Under the pieces are notes generated by a model. That model made no database searches and was not told the origin of the DNA. It was given only the letters and a program-made list of their open reading frames with translations. Shown here in pieces: positions 1-8,067 of a stretch of DNA of 45,273 nt. Source of the stretch: Chloroflexota bacterium (GTDB taxonomy: Bacteria; Chloroflexota; Anaerolineae; Promineifilales; Promineifilaceae); the NCBI GenBank assembly GCA_024275635.1, contig JAJRYT010000167.1:1-45273 (forward strand), given 5' to 3'. Position 1 is the first letter of the stretch; each line of letters opens with the position of its first letter. The position numbers were made by a program, and so were the translations under genes.

Positions 1-7
1 GCGCTAA

Positions 8-1271
8 GCTCGACTTTGTACATTTAAGTCGAATAACAAACAGTATCAGCCAGACGGTCAAAAAGAGACCGTGGTATTTTCACAATATCTGGTTCTGCGG
101 CGGACATTGAAAAAATGGCCGCCGGAAACCAAAGCTGTTGACGCAGTGCACTGAGCGCGTCAGAAAAAGTGGGACGTTCTTTAACATACCAGGCAGCTTG
201 CCGAATCGATAATTGAGCGCGCTCAACGAGTAAATGGGCCGCCAGGGTTATCCAAGAAAACAAACCTAGTAAGATGGGCGTAGTGCGATCTATGGCTTTG
301 TCTGACCATTGGCGTTGGGTTTCCACACCGAGGTGAGCACGCACTTCTCCAAATGTTACTTCTACTTGCCATCGTTGTACAAACCAGTTGACGATCTGAA
401 GCGGGTCTAGTTCAAGTGAAGTGGAGAGCAAAGCGATTGTCTCATACACCCCCTGGGGGTCACGAATCAGAACCCAGCGGATAGGAACAGGTGGTTTACC
501 ACTGTGATACCAAACGGCCGTTTGCGATGTGATTTCCATCAACTGTGTTTGCCCATCATACCAGCAAACTTTAACGGATTGCCATTTTGTTTGACTAGCA
601 TCCAAAACTGCTTGTAACGTTGGTAATCGTTTACCTTTCTTACGCGGCCGCCCCACTTTGCCGGAAGGTGGCGGTGCAGGTTCATAGAGTGCGGCATCTA
701 GGCGTAAGCGTGTGATGATCGCCACGGGATTAACCATCGTTTGGCAAGCGTGGAGAAATTCCAGAGCAGCGTAGCTGTAATCGGCCACAACAACCAACGT
801 CCGATGAGGCAGCCAACGACGTAACTGGAAAATCATTTGCCGTGCCCAATCTGTTATTTTTTTGTGCTGGCGACCAGCTTGTTCATGATACCGTTCTGAC
901 GGGGCTAACACGGTCAAAAATGGCAAGGCCCAAATTCGTTCGGCCCAAGATATTTTCGTAAGCCACATCAAGCTGATCCAGCGCAACCCGCTAGTTTTGA
1001 CAAAGTGACTTTTGCTAGAGCGCACAGCATCCCGATAGATGCCCCGTTTGGCTATCTTCGGCCCCCATCGTCTTTCGATGGTTTCGTCAATGCCAAAGAC
1101 GAGCGGTTGGGTTTCATCACTGTCCAGATACTTCATGAGCAAGGCCAATAACATCTCGCTTAGTCGCCGTGGCAACCAAACTGCCCGATTGAGGACTTGG
1201 TGATAGTTGGCGAAATGAGGTTCATCGCTCAAACCCATTGTAGCTTTGGCTACTTTTGTACAAAGTCGAGC
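8..1271 (-). mobile_element. Complete insertion sequence with DDE transposase
   Basis: The element is bounded by inverted repeats: AGCTCGACTTTGTACA at 7-22 and its exact complement at 1257-1272. The core GCTCGAC...GTCGAGC is 1264 bp and is flanked by TAA on both sides (5-7 and 1272-1274), which could be a 3-bp target duplication. It carries one transposase gene on the minus strand. A deletion derivative of the same element lies at 35460-35617, and a matching end lies at 45170. The right end abuts a 123-bp MITE. The family is probably IS4/IS701-like, but I could not confirm that. Confidence 0.85.
24..1238 (-). CDS. DDE transposase (IS4/IS701-like)
   Basis: This transposase should cut and rejoin the ends of the surrounding insertion sequence. 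Three acidic motifs fit a DDE catalytic core: FGIDET near residue 51, VVADYSY in the middle, and WQVEVTFGE in the C-terminal third. The reading frame stays open to a GTG at 1280, but that start lies outside the inverted repeat, in the neighbouring MITE. I therefore chose the ATG at 1238 (MGLSDEPHF), giving about 404 residues. The stop lies inside the left terminal repeat region, as is common in compact insertion sequences. The gene appears intact, so it could mobilise the 158-bp derivative in trans. Family assignment is from motif memory only. Confidence 0.85.
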   Translation of the reverse strand: MGLSDEPHFANYHQVLNRAVWLPRRLSEMLLALLMKYLDSDETQPLVFGIDETIERRWGPKIAKRGIYRDAVRSSKSHFVKTSGLRWISLMWLTKISWAERIWALPFLTVLAPSERYHEQAGRQHKKITDWARQMIFQLRRWLPHRTLVVVADYSYAALEFLHACQTMVNPVAIITRLRLDAALYEPAPPPSGKVGRPRKKGKRLPTLQAVLDASQTKWQSVKVCWYDGQTQLMEITSQTAVWYHSGKPPVPIRWVLIRDPQGVYETIALLSTSLELDPLQIVNWFVQRWQVEVTFGEVRAHLGVETQRQWSDKAIDRTTPILLGLFSWITLAAHLLVERAQLSIRQAAWYVKERPTFSDALSALRQQLWFPAAIFSMSAAEPDIVKIPRSLFDRLADTVCYST

Positions 1272-1274
1272 TAA

Positions 1275-1397
1275 GGGCACGTTCGTTTATAACTTTGGCG
1301 TTTGAAAAATTGTAACCAGGTAATTGGTAACTGGTAATTACCTGGTTACTCAATTACCAATTACCAGCAAACTGCAAAGTTAATTTTGAGCGAATCT
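1275..1397. mobile_element. MITE copy 1 (123 bp, TAA duplication)
   Basis: First of three near-identical 123-bp elements. The two ends are imperfect inverted repeats: GGGCACGTTCGTTTATAACT on one side, and a related stretch rich in AACTTTGC on the other. The centre holds nested AATTGGTAA/TTACCAATT palindromes. TAA flanks both sides (1272-1274 and 1398-1400). There is no coding capacity. The left end touches the insertion sequence; the right end overlaps the stop codon of the release-factor-like gene. Confidence 0.8.
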
Positions 1398-2503
1398 TAA
1401 TACCGTAAAATCGCGCCAATGCGGCCCACGCTTTCCAGATCGGGGTTGTTGCTGATGATTTCTACATGCCCGCCCTGACTCATGGTGAGGGCAACGGCCG
1501 TATCCACTACATCTTCCACCTCAACCAATTCCTGGTCGCTGAGGGGGCTGCGGGCCAAATTAGCCGTGACAAAATCCGAATTGGGGTCAATATAGCCGGG
1601 ATTGCGGAAGCCATCGCTGATGATGAGCGATTGTACCCGCTTCTCGCTGATGGCTTGCAGTGTGTCGTCCAGACCAACAACGGCGTTTTTGCCTTTGGCC
1701 TGGGTGGTGATTAACGTTTGAACTAGTTTTTGTTCCCGCTCAATGTTGGCTTCATAAAGTAAGGTTAATGTGCGCGCCCGTACCTCATGTTCACCGGCGT
1801 TCATATCCACATTAAATTGGCCGGCGAAGCAGCTTTGTAGCTGTTTGGATAACAACTCGCGGAATTGGCTGGTCGTTTCGGCAGTGCCGCCGATGAAGAG
1901 CCGCCGGATGGGCTTGTTGGCGAAAAACTGACCGGCCGCTGCCGCCGCGTCGCGCAGGTTGCGCTGGGCGACTTCTTCTTCACGGCGAAAACCGCCGCCC
2001 TGTCCGCCGCGCATTCCCACAGCCGAAGAGCCGCTGCCCTTTTTGAGCTTACGTACATCTTCGCCCATGAAGCCGTCGGTAGTTTGCAGTTCGCCCAGAT
2101 GGTATTCGTAATAGCGGGCGCCGATGCGGTCTACCATGATGACGCCGTAGTGGGCGTAATGATCAACCAAGTGGGCGATGGGTTTGACGTAAGGTTTTTG
2201 CCCCACGCGCAGCCGATTGCGGAAGGAAACGGCCGTTGGATAATCCCGGAAAAACGAGCCATCCATATTCGTAAACAGCGCCAGGCCAGGATGGGCCCAA
2301 TCGTAGCTGTGGTTAAGGTACTTTTCAATCGCTTCCATACCCTTCCCTTGATTGATCCGAGCCTCTTTAAGCAGTCCTCTGACTTGCAGTTTAATCATTT
2401 CCGCAGATTCTTGGGTACAGTCGGTATCCAGGTACAGGCTAAGAATTTGTTGGTCGTTTCCCTTATAAGATAGTAACTCTTGTAACTGTTCTTGGTTGAT
2501 CAT
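1397..2503 (-). CDS. aeRF1-superfamily release-factor-like protein (baeRF/VLRF1 type)
   Basis: The protein of about 368 residues resembles the bacterial members of the archaeo-eukaryotic release factor 1 superfamily, relatives of Vms1/ANKZF1 that cleave peptidyl-tRNA on stalled ribosomes. The N-terminal domain starts with a typical ILSLYLDTD strand, followed by GVIMVDRIGARYY. A loop near residues 160-175 reads GMRGGQGGGFRR, so the GGQ tripeptide is kept. A Rossmann-like C-terminal part follows (KPIRRLFIGGT, then VQSLIISDGF). I prefer the second ATG (2503), because AGGAGG at 2508-2513 lies only 1 nt from the first ATG but 4 nt from the second. It sits 64 bp downstream of htrA in an apparent cbpA-htrA-aeRF operon. 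The stop codon overlaps a MITE end. The function as peptidyl-tRNA hydrolase or ribosome rescue factor is inferred from family. Confidence 0.8.
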   Translation of the reverse strand: MINQEQLQELLSYKGNDQQILSLYLDTDCTQESAEMIKLQVRGLLKEARINQGKGMEAIEKYLNHSYDWAHPGLALFTNMDGSFFRDYPTAVSFRNRLRVGQKPYVKPIAHLVDHYAHYGVIMVDRIGARYYEYHLGELQTTDGFMGEDVRKLKKGSGSSAVGMRGGQGGGFRREEEVAQRNLRDAAAAAGQFFANKPIRRLFIGGTAETTSQFRELLSKQLQSCFAGQFNVDMNAGEHEVRARTLTLLYEANIEREQKLVQTLITTQAKGKNAVVGLDDTLQAISEKRVQSLIISDGFRNPGYIDPNSDFVTANLARSPLSDQELVEVEDVVDTAVALTMSQGGHVEIISNNPDLESVGRIGAILRY

Positions 2504-2507
2504 CATA

Positions 2508-2513
2508 CCTCCT
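2508..2513 (-). promoter_or_regulatory. Shine-Dalgarno AGGAGG of the aeRF gene
   Basis: A consensus AGGAGG precedes two adjacent ATG codons. Its distance to the first is 1 nt and to the second 4 nt, so the second ATG (2503) is the better start. Confidence 0.6.
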
Positions 2514-2570
2514 AAAAACTATCAGGATTAAATGTGCCACGACGCAGTTTTGAAGATTGCCACTTCGTAG

Positions 2571-3758
2571 TTACGGCCGTGCCCCTAACGTTAAAGGGAC
2601 AATAATTTCCTCCTTTTCACGGATCACCGTGAGATCAATTGTTTGGCCTACTTCTGTTTCAAAGACAAGATAACTAATCAAACTATCAGAGTCTTGGATG
2701 GGGTGTCCGTCAATGGCGATAATGAGATCGCCGCCTGGCCCTTCCCGTCCAATTAACCCCGCCTCTTCAGCCGGTGTGCCGGCCGATACATCAGTAATGT
2801 AGGCGCCGGCCGTTTGTAATAGATCCAACTCATCCTGTAACGTCGTGTCTAAACTCCACATGCGAATACCGATGAAAGGATAGGTGTATGAGCCGTCGGT
2901 AATAAGAGCCGGAGCGATGCGTTTAACCGCATCCACTGGAATGGAGAAGCCCACGCCGGAGTTAGTGCCGCTGCGGGAGAGGATGGCGCTGTTGACGCCA
3001 ACAACCTCGCCGTTCAGGTTAAGCAGCGGCCCGCCGGAGTTGCCTGGATTGATGGCCGCATCGGTCTGAATAACCTGGGGCAGGGAATAGCGCCCGCCGC
3101 CTTCGGCGACGCGCTGCGATTCCAATGTGCGGCCCAGGCCGCTGATAATGCCGATGGACATGGAACCGGTTTCGTCAAACGGGTTACCGATGGCGGCCAC
3201 AAATTGCCCTACTTGCACATCTGCTGAGTTAGCCAGAGTGACCGGCTGAACACCGTCTGGTAATTGCTTCGCTTTTATCACTGCCAGATCGCTGTCAACG
3301 TCGGCGCCAACAACGACGGCTTCAGCGCGGCTGCCATCGGCGAAAACAACCTCGAAACTGTCGCCCTCAGTGACGACATGGTTGTTGGTAACGATATGCC
3401 CCTCGCTGTCGTAAACGAATCCGCTGCCGGTTCCCAGGAGGATATTAAGACCCTGCTGGTCGGTGAAGACGCGGATGTGGACGACGGCCGGATTGACTTG
3501 CCGGTATACGTTGATAAGCGCGTCTTGTAAGTCGGGGCTGATTGTGTCCAGGGCGGTATTGGTGACGGTGGGGCTGTCGGATTGGCTGGTATCTGGTAAT
3601 TGGGCTTCGATGGTGGCGACGACTTCTTGTACGATGGCGTCGGTATTTATGGGGGGGGGTTGGGTTGTGGGCAGTTGGCTGCTTAACTGGCAGGCCACGG
3701 CCGTTATCATGAGTAAACTAATAAATAAAATGATGGGATATTGGCGTAAACGCTTCAT
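2571..3758 (-). CDS. htrA: HtrA/DegP-like serine protease, lipoprotein
   Basis: An extracytoplasmic trypsin-like protease with one PDZ domain, which degrades damaged envelope proteins. The N-terminus is a lipoprotein signal (hydrophobic LFISLLMITA, then VAC with Cys23), so the enzyme should be membrane-anchored outside the cell. The catalytic triad is visible as His127 (TNNHVV), Asp157 (DVDSDLAV) and Ser241 (GNSGGP). The PDZ domain covers about residues 290-390 (GAYITDVSAGTPAEEAGL). A Gln/Pro/Thr-rich linker separates the lipid anchor from the protease. The start is an ATG with an AAGGA-type ribosome site about 8 nt upstream. Only 14 bp separate it from the upstream J-domain gene, so the two are probably co-transcribed. 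The family is certain; the substrates are unknown. Confidence 0.93.
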   Translation of the reverse strand: MKRLRQYPIILFISLLMITAVACQLSSQLPTTQPPPINTDAIVQEVVATIEAQLPDTSQSDSPTVTNTALDTISPDLQDALINVYRQVNPAVVHIRVFTDQQGLNILLGTGSGFVYDSEGHIVTNNHVVTEGDSFEVVFADGSRAEAVVVGADVDSDLAVIKAKQLPDGVQPVTLANSADVQVGQFVAAIGNPFDETGSMSIGIISGLGRTLESQRVAEGGGRYSLPQVIQTDAAINPGNSGGPLLNLNGEVVGVNSAILSRSGTNSGVGFSIPVDAVKRIAPALITDGSYTYPFIGIRMWSLDTTLQDELDLLQTAGAYITDVSAGTPAEEAGLIGREGPGGDLIIAIDGHPIQDSDSLISYLVFETEVGQTIDLTVIREKEEIIVPLTLGARP

Positions 3759-3772
3759 TCGGGATTCCTTGT

Positions 3773-4408
3773 TTAGACGGTCTGCCCCTCAGCCATGAGA
3801 GCCAGTTGTTCGTATAGCTTGCGTTCTTCTGCGCTTAGTTCTTTGGGGATGCGGATATGAATTTTAGCCATCAGGTCGCCTTTCAGGCTGTTGTCGCCCA
3901 GGTAGGGCATACCTTTGCCTTTGAGTCGGTGGGTTTGCCCGCCTTGTGTGCCGGGTCGGATGGTGAGGTTGACCGGGCCGGTGAGGGTGGGGACGCTGAC
4001 CTGGCCGCCAAGAACGGCCGTTAGCGCATCTACCTTTACCGTGACATGAAGATTATGGCCGGCCCGCTTGAAAACGGCGTGGGGCTGCACTTTAACGACC
4101 AGGAATAAATCACCTCGTCCGCCGCGCGGGCTGGCGTTCCCTTTTCCGCGCAGACGGATTTTGCTGCCGGTTTTGGCGCCGGCTGGGATTTTGGCGGTGA
4201 ACTGGCTGCCATTTTGAGAAAACGTCCGCGTCGTGCCGTGATATGCTTCCTCTAAAGTGATTTCAACCGGTTGTTCTACATTAAGATTCGCCGGCTGCCG
4301 CCCAAATAAATCTTCCATCCTGCCACCGCGCTGCTGGTTGAGACCGCCGCCGAATATAGTGTTAAAGAAGTCAGACGCGCCGCCGCCAAACAGATCGCCA
4401 AAATCCAC
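3773..4408 (-). CDS. cbpA: CbpA/DnaJ-type co-chaperone, C-terminal substrate-binding part (after in-frame TAG)
   Basis: This is the client-binding half of a type II (CbpA-like) Hsp40. It begins with the Gly/Phe-rich stretch FGDLFGGGASDFF. Two beta-barrel substrate domains follow: VEITLEEAYHGTTRTF, KIPAGAKTGSKIRLRGKG, and then LGGQVSVPTLTGP with KGKGMP. No CxxCxGxG zinc motifs are present, which separates it from DnaJ proper. It is in the same frame as the J-domain segment at 4418-4717, divided from it only by TAG (4418-4420) and three codons. The apparent GTG start at 4408 has no good ribosome site. The most likely explanation is one gene with a nonsense mutation or sequence error. Two separately made proteins or stop readthrough are alternatives. 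It lies 14 bp upstream of htrA. Confidence 0.8.
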   Translation of the reverse strand: MDFGDLFGGGASDFFNTIFGGGLNQQRGGRMEDLFGRQPANLNVEQPVEITLEEAYHGTTRTFSQNGSQFTAKIPAGAKTGSKIRLRGKGNASPRGGRGDLFLVVKVQPHAVFKRAGHNLHVTVKVDALTAVLGGQVSVPTLTGPVNLTIRPGTQGGQTHRLKGKGMPYLGDNSLKGDLMAKIHIRIPKELSAEERKLYEQLALMAEGQTV

Positions 4409-4417
4409 GTTGACACG

Positions 4418-4717
4418 CTATTGTCGACTGCCGCCCTGGCTAAACCACTGCGAAAAATCGAAATCGGCCGGGTTGCCGCCCATTTGTTGAAAACGATGGT
4501 AATTTTGCCCCAATTGATCGTATTTAGCCCGGTTATCCGCGCTGCCCAGGACTTCATATGCTTCGTTAATGGTTTTGAATTTTTCTTCGGCTGTTTTATT
4601 CCCTGGGTTTTTGTCCGGATGGTATTGTTGGGCCAGTTTGCGGTAGGCGCGTTTTATTTCTTTTTCGCTTGCCTGTTTGGAGACCCCGAGTATTTGGTAG
4701 TAGTCTTTATATTCCAT
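4418..4717 (-). CDS. cbpA: J-domain part of CbpA/DnaJ-type co-chaperone, ends at in-frame TAG
   Basis: The first 70 residues are a canonical J domain, which stimulates the DnaK ATPase. It starts [17 protein letters not shown] and contains the essential His-Pro-Asp triad ([10 protein letters not shown]) and the [12 protein letters not shown] helix. It is followed by the start of the Gly/Phe linker ([11 protein letters not shown]) and then a TAG codon after SRQ. The reading frame continues without shift into the substrate-binding domain at 3773-4408. Read through, the protein would be about 313 residues, the normal CbpA length. A sigma70-like promoter lies 60-90 nt upstream. As it stands, the gene would make a free J domain of 99 residues. 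Confidence 0.85.
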   Translation of the reverse strand: MEYKDYYQILGVSKQASEKEIKRAYRKLAQQYHPDKNPGNKTAEEKFKTINEAYEVLGSADNRAKYDQLGQNYHRFQQMGGNPADFDFSQWFSQGGSRQ

Positions 4718-4779
4718 TGGAAAATGCTTTCACCTGTTTTGTTAAGGGGGGATGATTGGCCCGCCTCACTTATGAAAAC

Positions 4780-4809
4780 ATTTTATGTTTCTTGCCCACA
4801 TGCTGTCAA
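4780..4809 (-). promoter_or_regulatory. Putative sigma70-type promoter of the cbpA-htrA-aeRF operon
   Basis: On the minus strand TTGACA (complement of 4804-4809) is followed after 18 nt by TAAAAT (complement of 4780-4785). It lies in the 134-bp gap upstream of the J-domain gene and points towards it. This is a sequence match only. Confidence 0.45.
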
Positions 4810-4851
4810 GGAAACAGCCGATTTTTATATATTTTGCTAACGAATGATCCG

Positions 4852-5667
4852 CTAAAAGTCCAACATTAACTGCTGCGCTTCGGAATAGGTTGGTTTGTCG
4901 GCGCGAATGCAGTGGATGACTCCTTGCAAGTTTTTCTCGCTGCGTATGCGGAATCCGGCGCTGTGGAGCAAATCATACCACTTTTGGGTGGGCAGCAGGG
5001 TTAATGCGCCCGGCCCCATGAGCAGCCAATTGGCGCGGGTGCGTGTCGGTTCGGCCAGCAAAAGACGGCCGTTTTCTGATAAAATGCGGTAAATTTCTGT
5101 TAACAGTTGGCGGCGGTCGCCTTCCTGCCAAAATTCTGAGGCGACCTGGCAGAGGATGACGGCGGGCACACTTTTATCCGGCAGCGGCAGCATGTCTAAA
5201 CGGCCGTTGCGCCAGGAAAGGCGCGGGTCGGGCGGCGGCGCGGGCATACGCGAGCGATAGCGTACCAAAGTCTGGCTTGTTGTCCATTGTGGATTATATA
5301 CATCCGTCACAATCACTTTGCCCGTCGTCAGCCGCCGGGCCACATCAATCGCCCGATAGCGCCCGCCTAAATCAACATAGACAAATAAATCCGTTTCCTG
5401 AATTTGACCCATCTCGAACAAAACATGATGTGGATTCAGGCCATCGCGGTCATAATAGAGATGCATACGCCACAACGAAGCCGACAAGAAATAGGCCAGC
5501 AGGATGAGCGCAGCCAGACTGAGCGGAACCAGGCCGATCCAGCCCTGGTCTACGCTGAAGCCAATGACAATAAGGGTGAGTACAATGCCGCCATAGATGA
5601 AGGCAAAGGCGGGCCAGCGAGCATAAACGGCGCGGATTGTTCCGCTAAAACGGGTATCCATTTTCAT
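4852..5667 (-). CDS. Membrane-anchored class I SAM-dependent methyltransferase
   Basis: A protein of 271 residues with two predicted membrane helices at the N-terminus (about residues 18-38 and 44-64), followed by a cytosolic methyltransferase fold. The SAM-binding glycine motif is FVYVDLGGRYRAIDVARRL. An acidic strand (KVIVTDVYNP) and the post-I motif LDMLPLPDKSVPAVILCQV follow, as in the type 11 family. The segment LSENGRLLLAEPTRTRANWLL corresponds to motif III. The substrate cannot be told. It is transcribed divergently from the secreted protease at 5755, and 134 bp separate it from the operon downstream. Confidence 0.75.
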   Translation of the reverse strand: MKMDTRFSGTIRAVYARWPAFAFIYGGIVLTLIVIGFSVDQGWIGLVPLSLAALILLAYFLSASLWRMHLYYDRDGLNPHHVLFEMGQIQETDLFVYVDLGGRYRAIDVARRLTTGKVIVTDVYNPQWTTSQTLVRYRSRMPAPPPDPRLSWRNGRLDMLPLPDKSVPAVILCQVASEFWQEGDRRQLLTEIYRILSENGRLLLAEPTRTRANWLLMGPGALTLLPTQKWYDLLHSAGFRIRSEKNLQGVIHCIRADKPTYSEAQQLMLDF

Positions 5668-5754
5668 TGAACGCCAAGTATAGCATGTTCTGGCCTTCCT
5701 CTGTTACAATGAAGGGAGGCTGTTGATCGTGTGCCGGAATAGATATGGAGTAAG

Positions 5755-8067
5755 ATGATGCATCGTATTGGAATGGTTGGCTTGCTGGTTAGCTTTTTAC
5801 TGGGGAGTTTGTATTTATCTGTTCGGTTGGGAGACTCGCCGCCGGCCGCCGCCTTTCAAGCTGGCGCGCATAAGGTTATTGTCCCGGCCGGTGTTTTGGC
5901 AGACGGCCGTTCCGGTTTTACATTATGGCATGATTACGGCGCTTTTGCGTTGTACCGGGCTTCCGACACGGCGTTAGCCGGTTTATCGGATACGGCGGCG
6001 CAGCGCGTCTGGGTGGCCGATGAGATGGATCGCATTTTGATTGACGCCTATCCGTTTGACACGCAGCGCGATTTGCTTGATTTGCCGGTTGGGTGGGGGG
6101 AAACGGCCGTTTCCGGGCCAACGATCCAACTCATTCAATTCGTCGGGCCAATCAAAGCTGAATGGCTGGACGCGGTTGAAGCGACGGGCAGTGTTCTCAT
6201 CCATTACGTGGCTAATAATGCCTACCTGGTGTGGACAGATGGCAACGGCCGTTCGCAGTTACAAACCCTCCTCCAAACCGGCGATTTCCTACAGTACAGC
6301 GCGCCCTACCAGCCTTACTTCAAACTGGGTAAATCCCTGGCTGACCGGCTGGCCGCCGGTGAAACGGCCGCCAGCGAACCTGCTGCCGCCGGAACTGTCC
6401 CCGTGACTATTCAAATGCTGCGCCACCCCGGTCAGAGCCGAACCGAAACCTTCCTCAAAAAACACTTCGTGAGCGCCGCCGCCAACTGGCAGCCTGTTCG
6501 AGATTTCCAAAACATCGCCGGTATTGTTCGTTTGGCCGACATCCCGGCCATTGCCGCCCGGCCCGATGTGTTGTGGATCGGCGAACAATTCGAGCGTGAA
6601 CGCATGGATGAAGTGCAGGGACAAATTTTGGCCGCCAATTTTGATGGCGGCATGACCGGCCCTGGCAATCCTGGTTACTTGACCTGGTTGGACAGTTTTA
6701 ACGTGAGCCATGATCCGGCCGATTACCCCATCGTAGACATTACCGACGATGGCATTGGCAATGGCACGGTTAATTCCGGCGACGCCACATTGCATCAATT
6801 GGGCAATGTCGCCAACCCGACCAGGCTGGCTTACATCGCCAACTGCACCGCCGCCGCCGATGGCAGCGGCCCCGATGGGCATGGTCATATCAACATGAGT
6901 ATTGCCGGGGGCTATGACGGCCGTACCGGGTTTCCTTTCCAGGATGATGATGGATTTCATCGGGGATTAGGCGTTAATCCATACGGCCGTTTCGCCGGGA
7001 CACGCATCTTCACTCCCACATTTGACCTATCCAACTGTGGCAACACCGAAACCAAACTTATCCAACAAATCCAGGACAACGGCGCCCAAATCAGCAGCAA
7101 TTCCTGGGGATGCGGCAGCTGCGCTGGAACCTATGACACTTCTTCGCAGGCTTACGACATAGGCGTCCGCGACGCTGACTTGACCGAACCTGGCAACCAG
7201 GAATTAACCTTCGTCTTTGCCGCCGGGAACAGCGGTAACGGTTCGGGTACCATCGGCACGCCCGGCAACGGGAAAAATGTGATCACCGTGGGGGCGTCAG
7301 AAAACGATCGCCCCACCTGGCTTGATGGCTGCAATATTGACCCCATTGGCGCCGATAATGCGATGGATATCATAAGTTTTTCCAGCCGCGGCCCCGCGCC
7401 AGGCAATCGGGTTAAGCCCGAACTCGTTGCCCCAGGAACCCACATCCAGGGCACGGCCAGCAGCAGCGCCGCCTACAATGGAACCGGCGTATGCGACCCA
7501 TACCAGCCTGGCGGACAGACCGCCTTTGCCGCCTCATCAGGAACCAGTCATTCAACCCCGGCCGTCGCCGGCGTCGCTTCGCTTTATTATTATTGGTTGG
7601 AAAACCAGTATAGTTTGCCATCACCCAGCCCGGCGGTGATGAAAGCTTATCTTATCGCCCATCCAACTTACCTGACCGGCTTCAGCGCCAACGATGACTT
7701 GCCCAGCAATAACCAGGGCTTTGGCATGCCTAATATGAGTCTGGCCCTGGACAATACGCCACGCTACATTCTGGATCAATCCGTTATTCTGAACAACTCT
7801 GGCGAGACATGGACGTTTAACGGCGCTGTAGCCGATCCCAGCAAACCATTACGCATTGTGCTGGCTTACACCGATCAAGAAGGGCTGGTTGGGACCAGCC
7901 CCCAGGTGAATGATCTTAATTTGACAGCACAAGTAGGCGGCAGCGTTTATCTGGGGAATAATTTTTCGGGAGAGTGGAGTGTGACCGGCGGAACGGCCGA
8001 TTCCGCCAATAATACGGAAGCTGTTTTTTTACCGGTCGGCATTAGCCGCACACTACTATTACCGTGA
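5755..8067 (+). CDS. Secreted subtilisin-like (S8) serine protease, N-terminal and catalytic part
   Basis: Residues 1-25 form a signal peptide or anchor (hydrophobic MVGLLVSFLLGSLYLSV). A long propeptide-like region follows. The S8 catalytic domain spans about residues 300-640, with Asp331 (VDITDDGIG), His376 (GPDGHGHIN), oxyanion Asn492 (FAAGNSG) and Ser598 (SSGTSHSTP). The frame ends with TGA at 8065-8067, in the middle of a beta-sandwich domain (LPVGISRT, then unrelated residues). The expected continuation (TITVTAFNIAGDG) lies in the next frame from about 8049. A missing base near 8049-8050 would restore one protein of about 1160 residues. GGAG at 5747-5750 supports the ATG at 5755. As a separate product it would still hold the entire catalytic domain. 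Confidence 0.88.
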   Translation: MMHRIGMVGLLVSFLLGSLYLSVRLGDSPPAAAFQAGAHKVIVPAGVLADGRSGFTLWHDYGAFALYRASDTALAGLSDTAAQRVWVADEMDRILIDAYPFDTQRDLLDLPVGWGETAVSGPTIQLIQFVGPIKAEWLDAVEATGSVLIHYVANNAYLVWTDGNGRSQLQTLLQTGDFLQYSAPYQPYFKLGKSLADRLAAGETAASEPAAAGTVPVTIQMLRHPGQSRTETFLKKHFVSAAANWQPVRDFQNIAGIVRLADIPAIAARPDVLWIGEQFERERMDEVQGQILAANFDGGMTGPGNPGYLTWLDSFNVSHDPADYPIVDITDDGIGNGTVNSGDATLHQLGNVANPTRLAYIANCTAAADGSGPDGHGHINMSIAGGYDGRTGFPFQDDDGFHRGLGVNPYGRFAGTRIFTPTFDLSNCGNTETKLIQQIQDNGAQISSNSWGCGSCAGTYDTSSQAYDIGVRDADLTEPGNQELTFVFAAGNSGNGSGTIGTPGNGKNVITVGASENDRPTWLDGCNIDPIGADNAMDIISFSSRGPAPGNRVKPELVAPGTHIQGTASSSAAYNGTGVCDPYQPGGQTAFAASSGTSHSTPAVAGVASLYYYWLENQYSLPSPSPAVMKAYLIAHPTYLTGFSANDDLPSNNQGFGMPNMSLALDNTPRYILDQSVILNNSGETWTFNGAVADPSKPLRIVLAYTDQEGLVGTSPQVNDLNLTAQVGGSVYLGNNFSGEWSVTGGTADSANNTEAVFLPVGISRTLLLP

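Noticed and set aside
1239..1280. GTG start extending the transposase to 1280
   Set aside because: It would begin outside the inverted repeat, within the neighbouring MITE, and so cannot belong to the element.
1320..1372. CRISPR-like alternation of AATTACC/GGTAATT units
   Set aside because: These are internal palindromes of the 123-bp MITE, present identically in all three copies; there are no unique spacers.
1865..2473. 202-codon plus-strand frame opposite the aeRF gene
   Set aside because: Antisense shadow of a well-supported gene, without family resemblance or ribosome site.
6289..6960. 223-codon minus-strand frame opposite the S8 protease
   Set aside because: The protease catalytic motifs lie on the plus strand over the same bases; the antisense frame has no domain signature.
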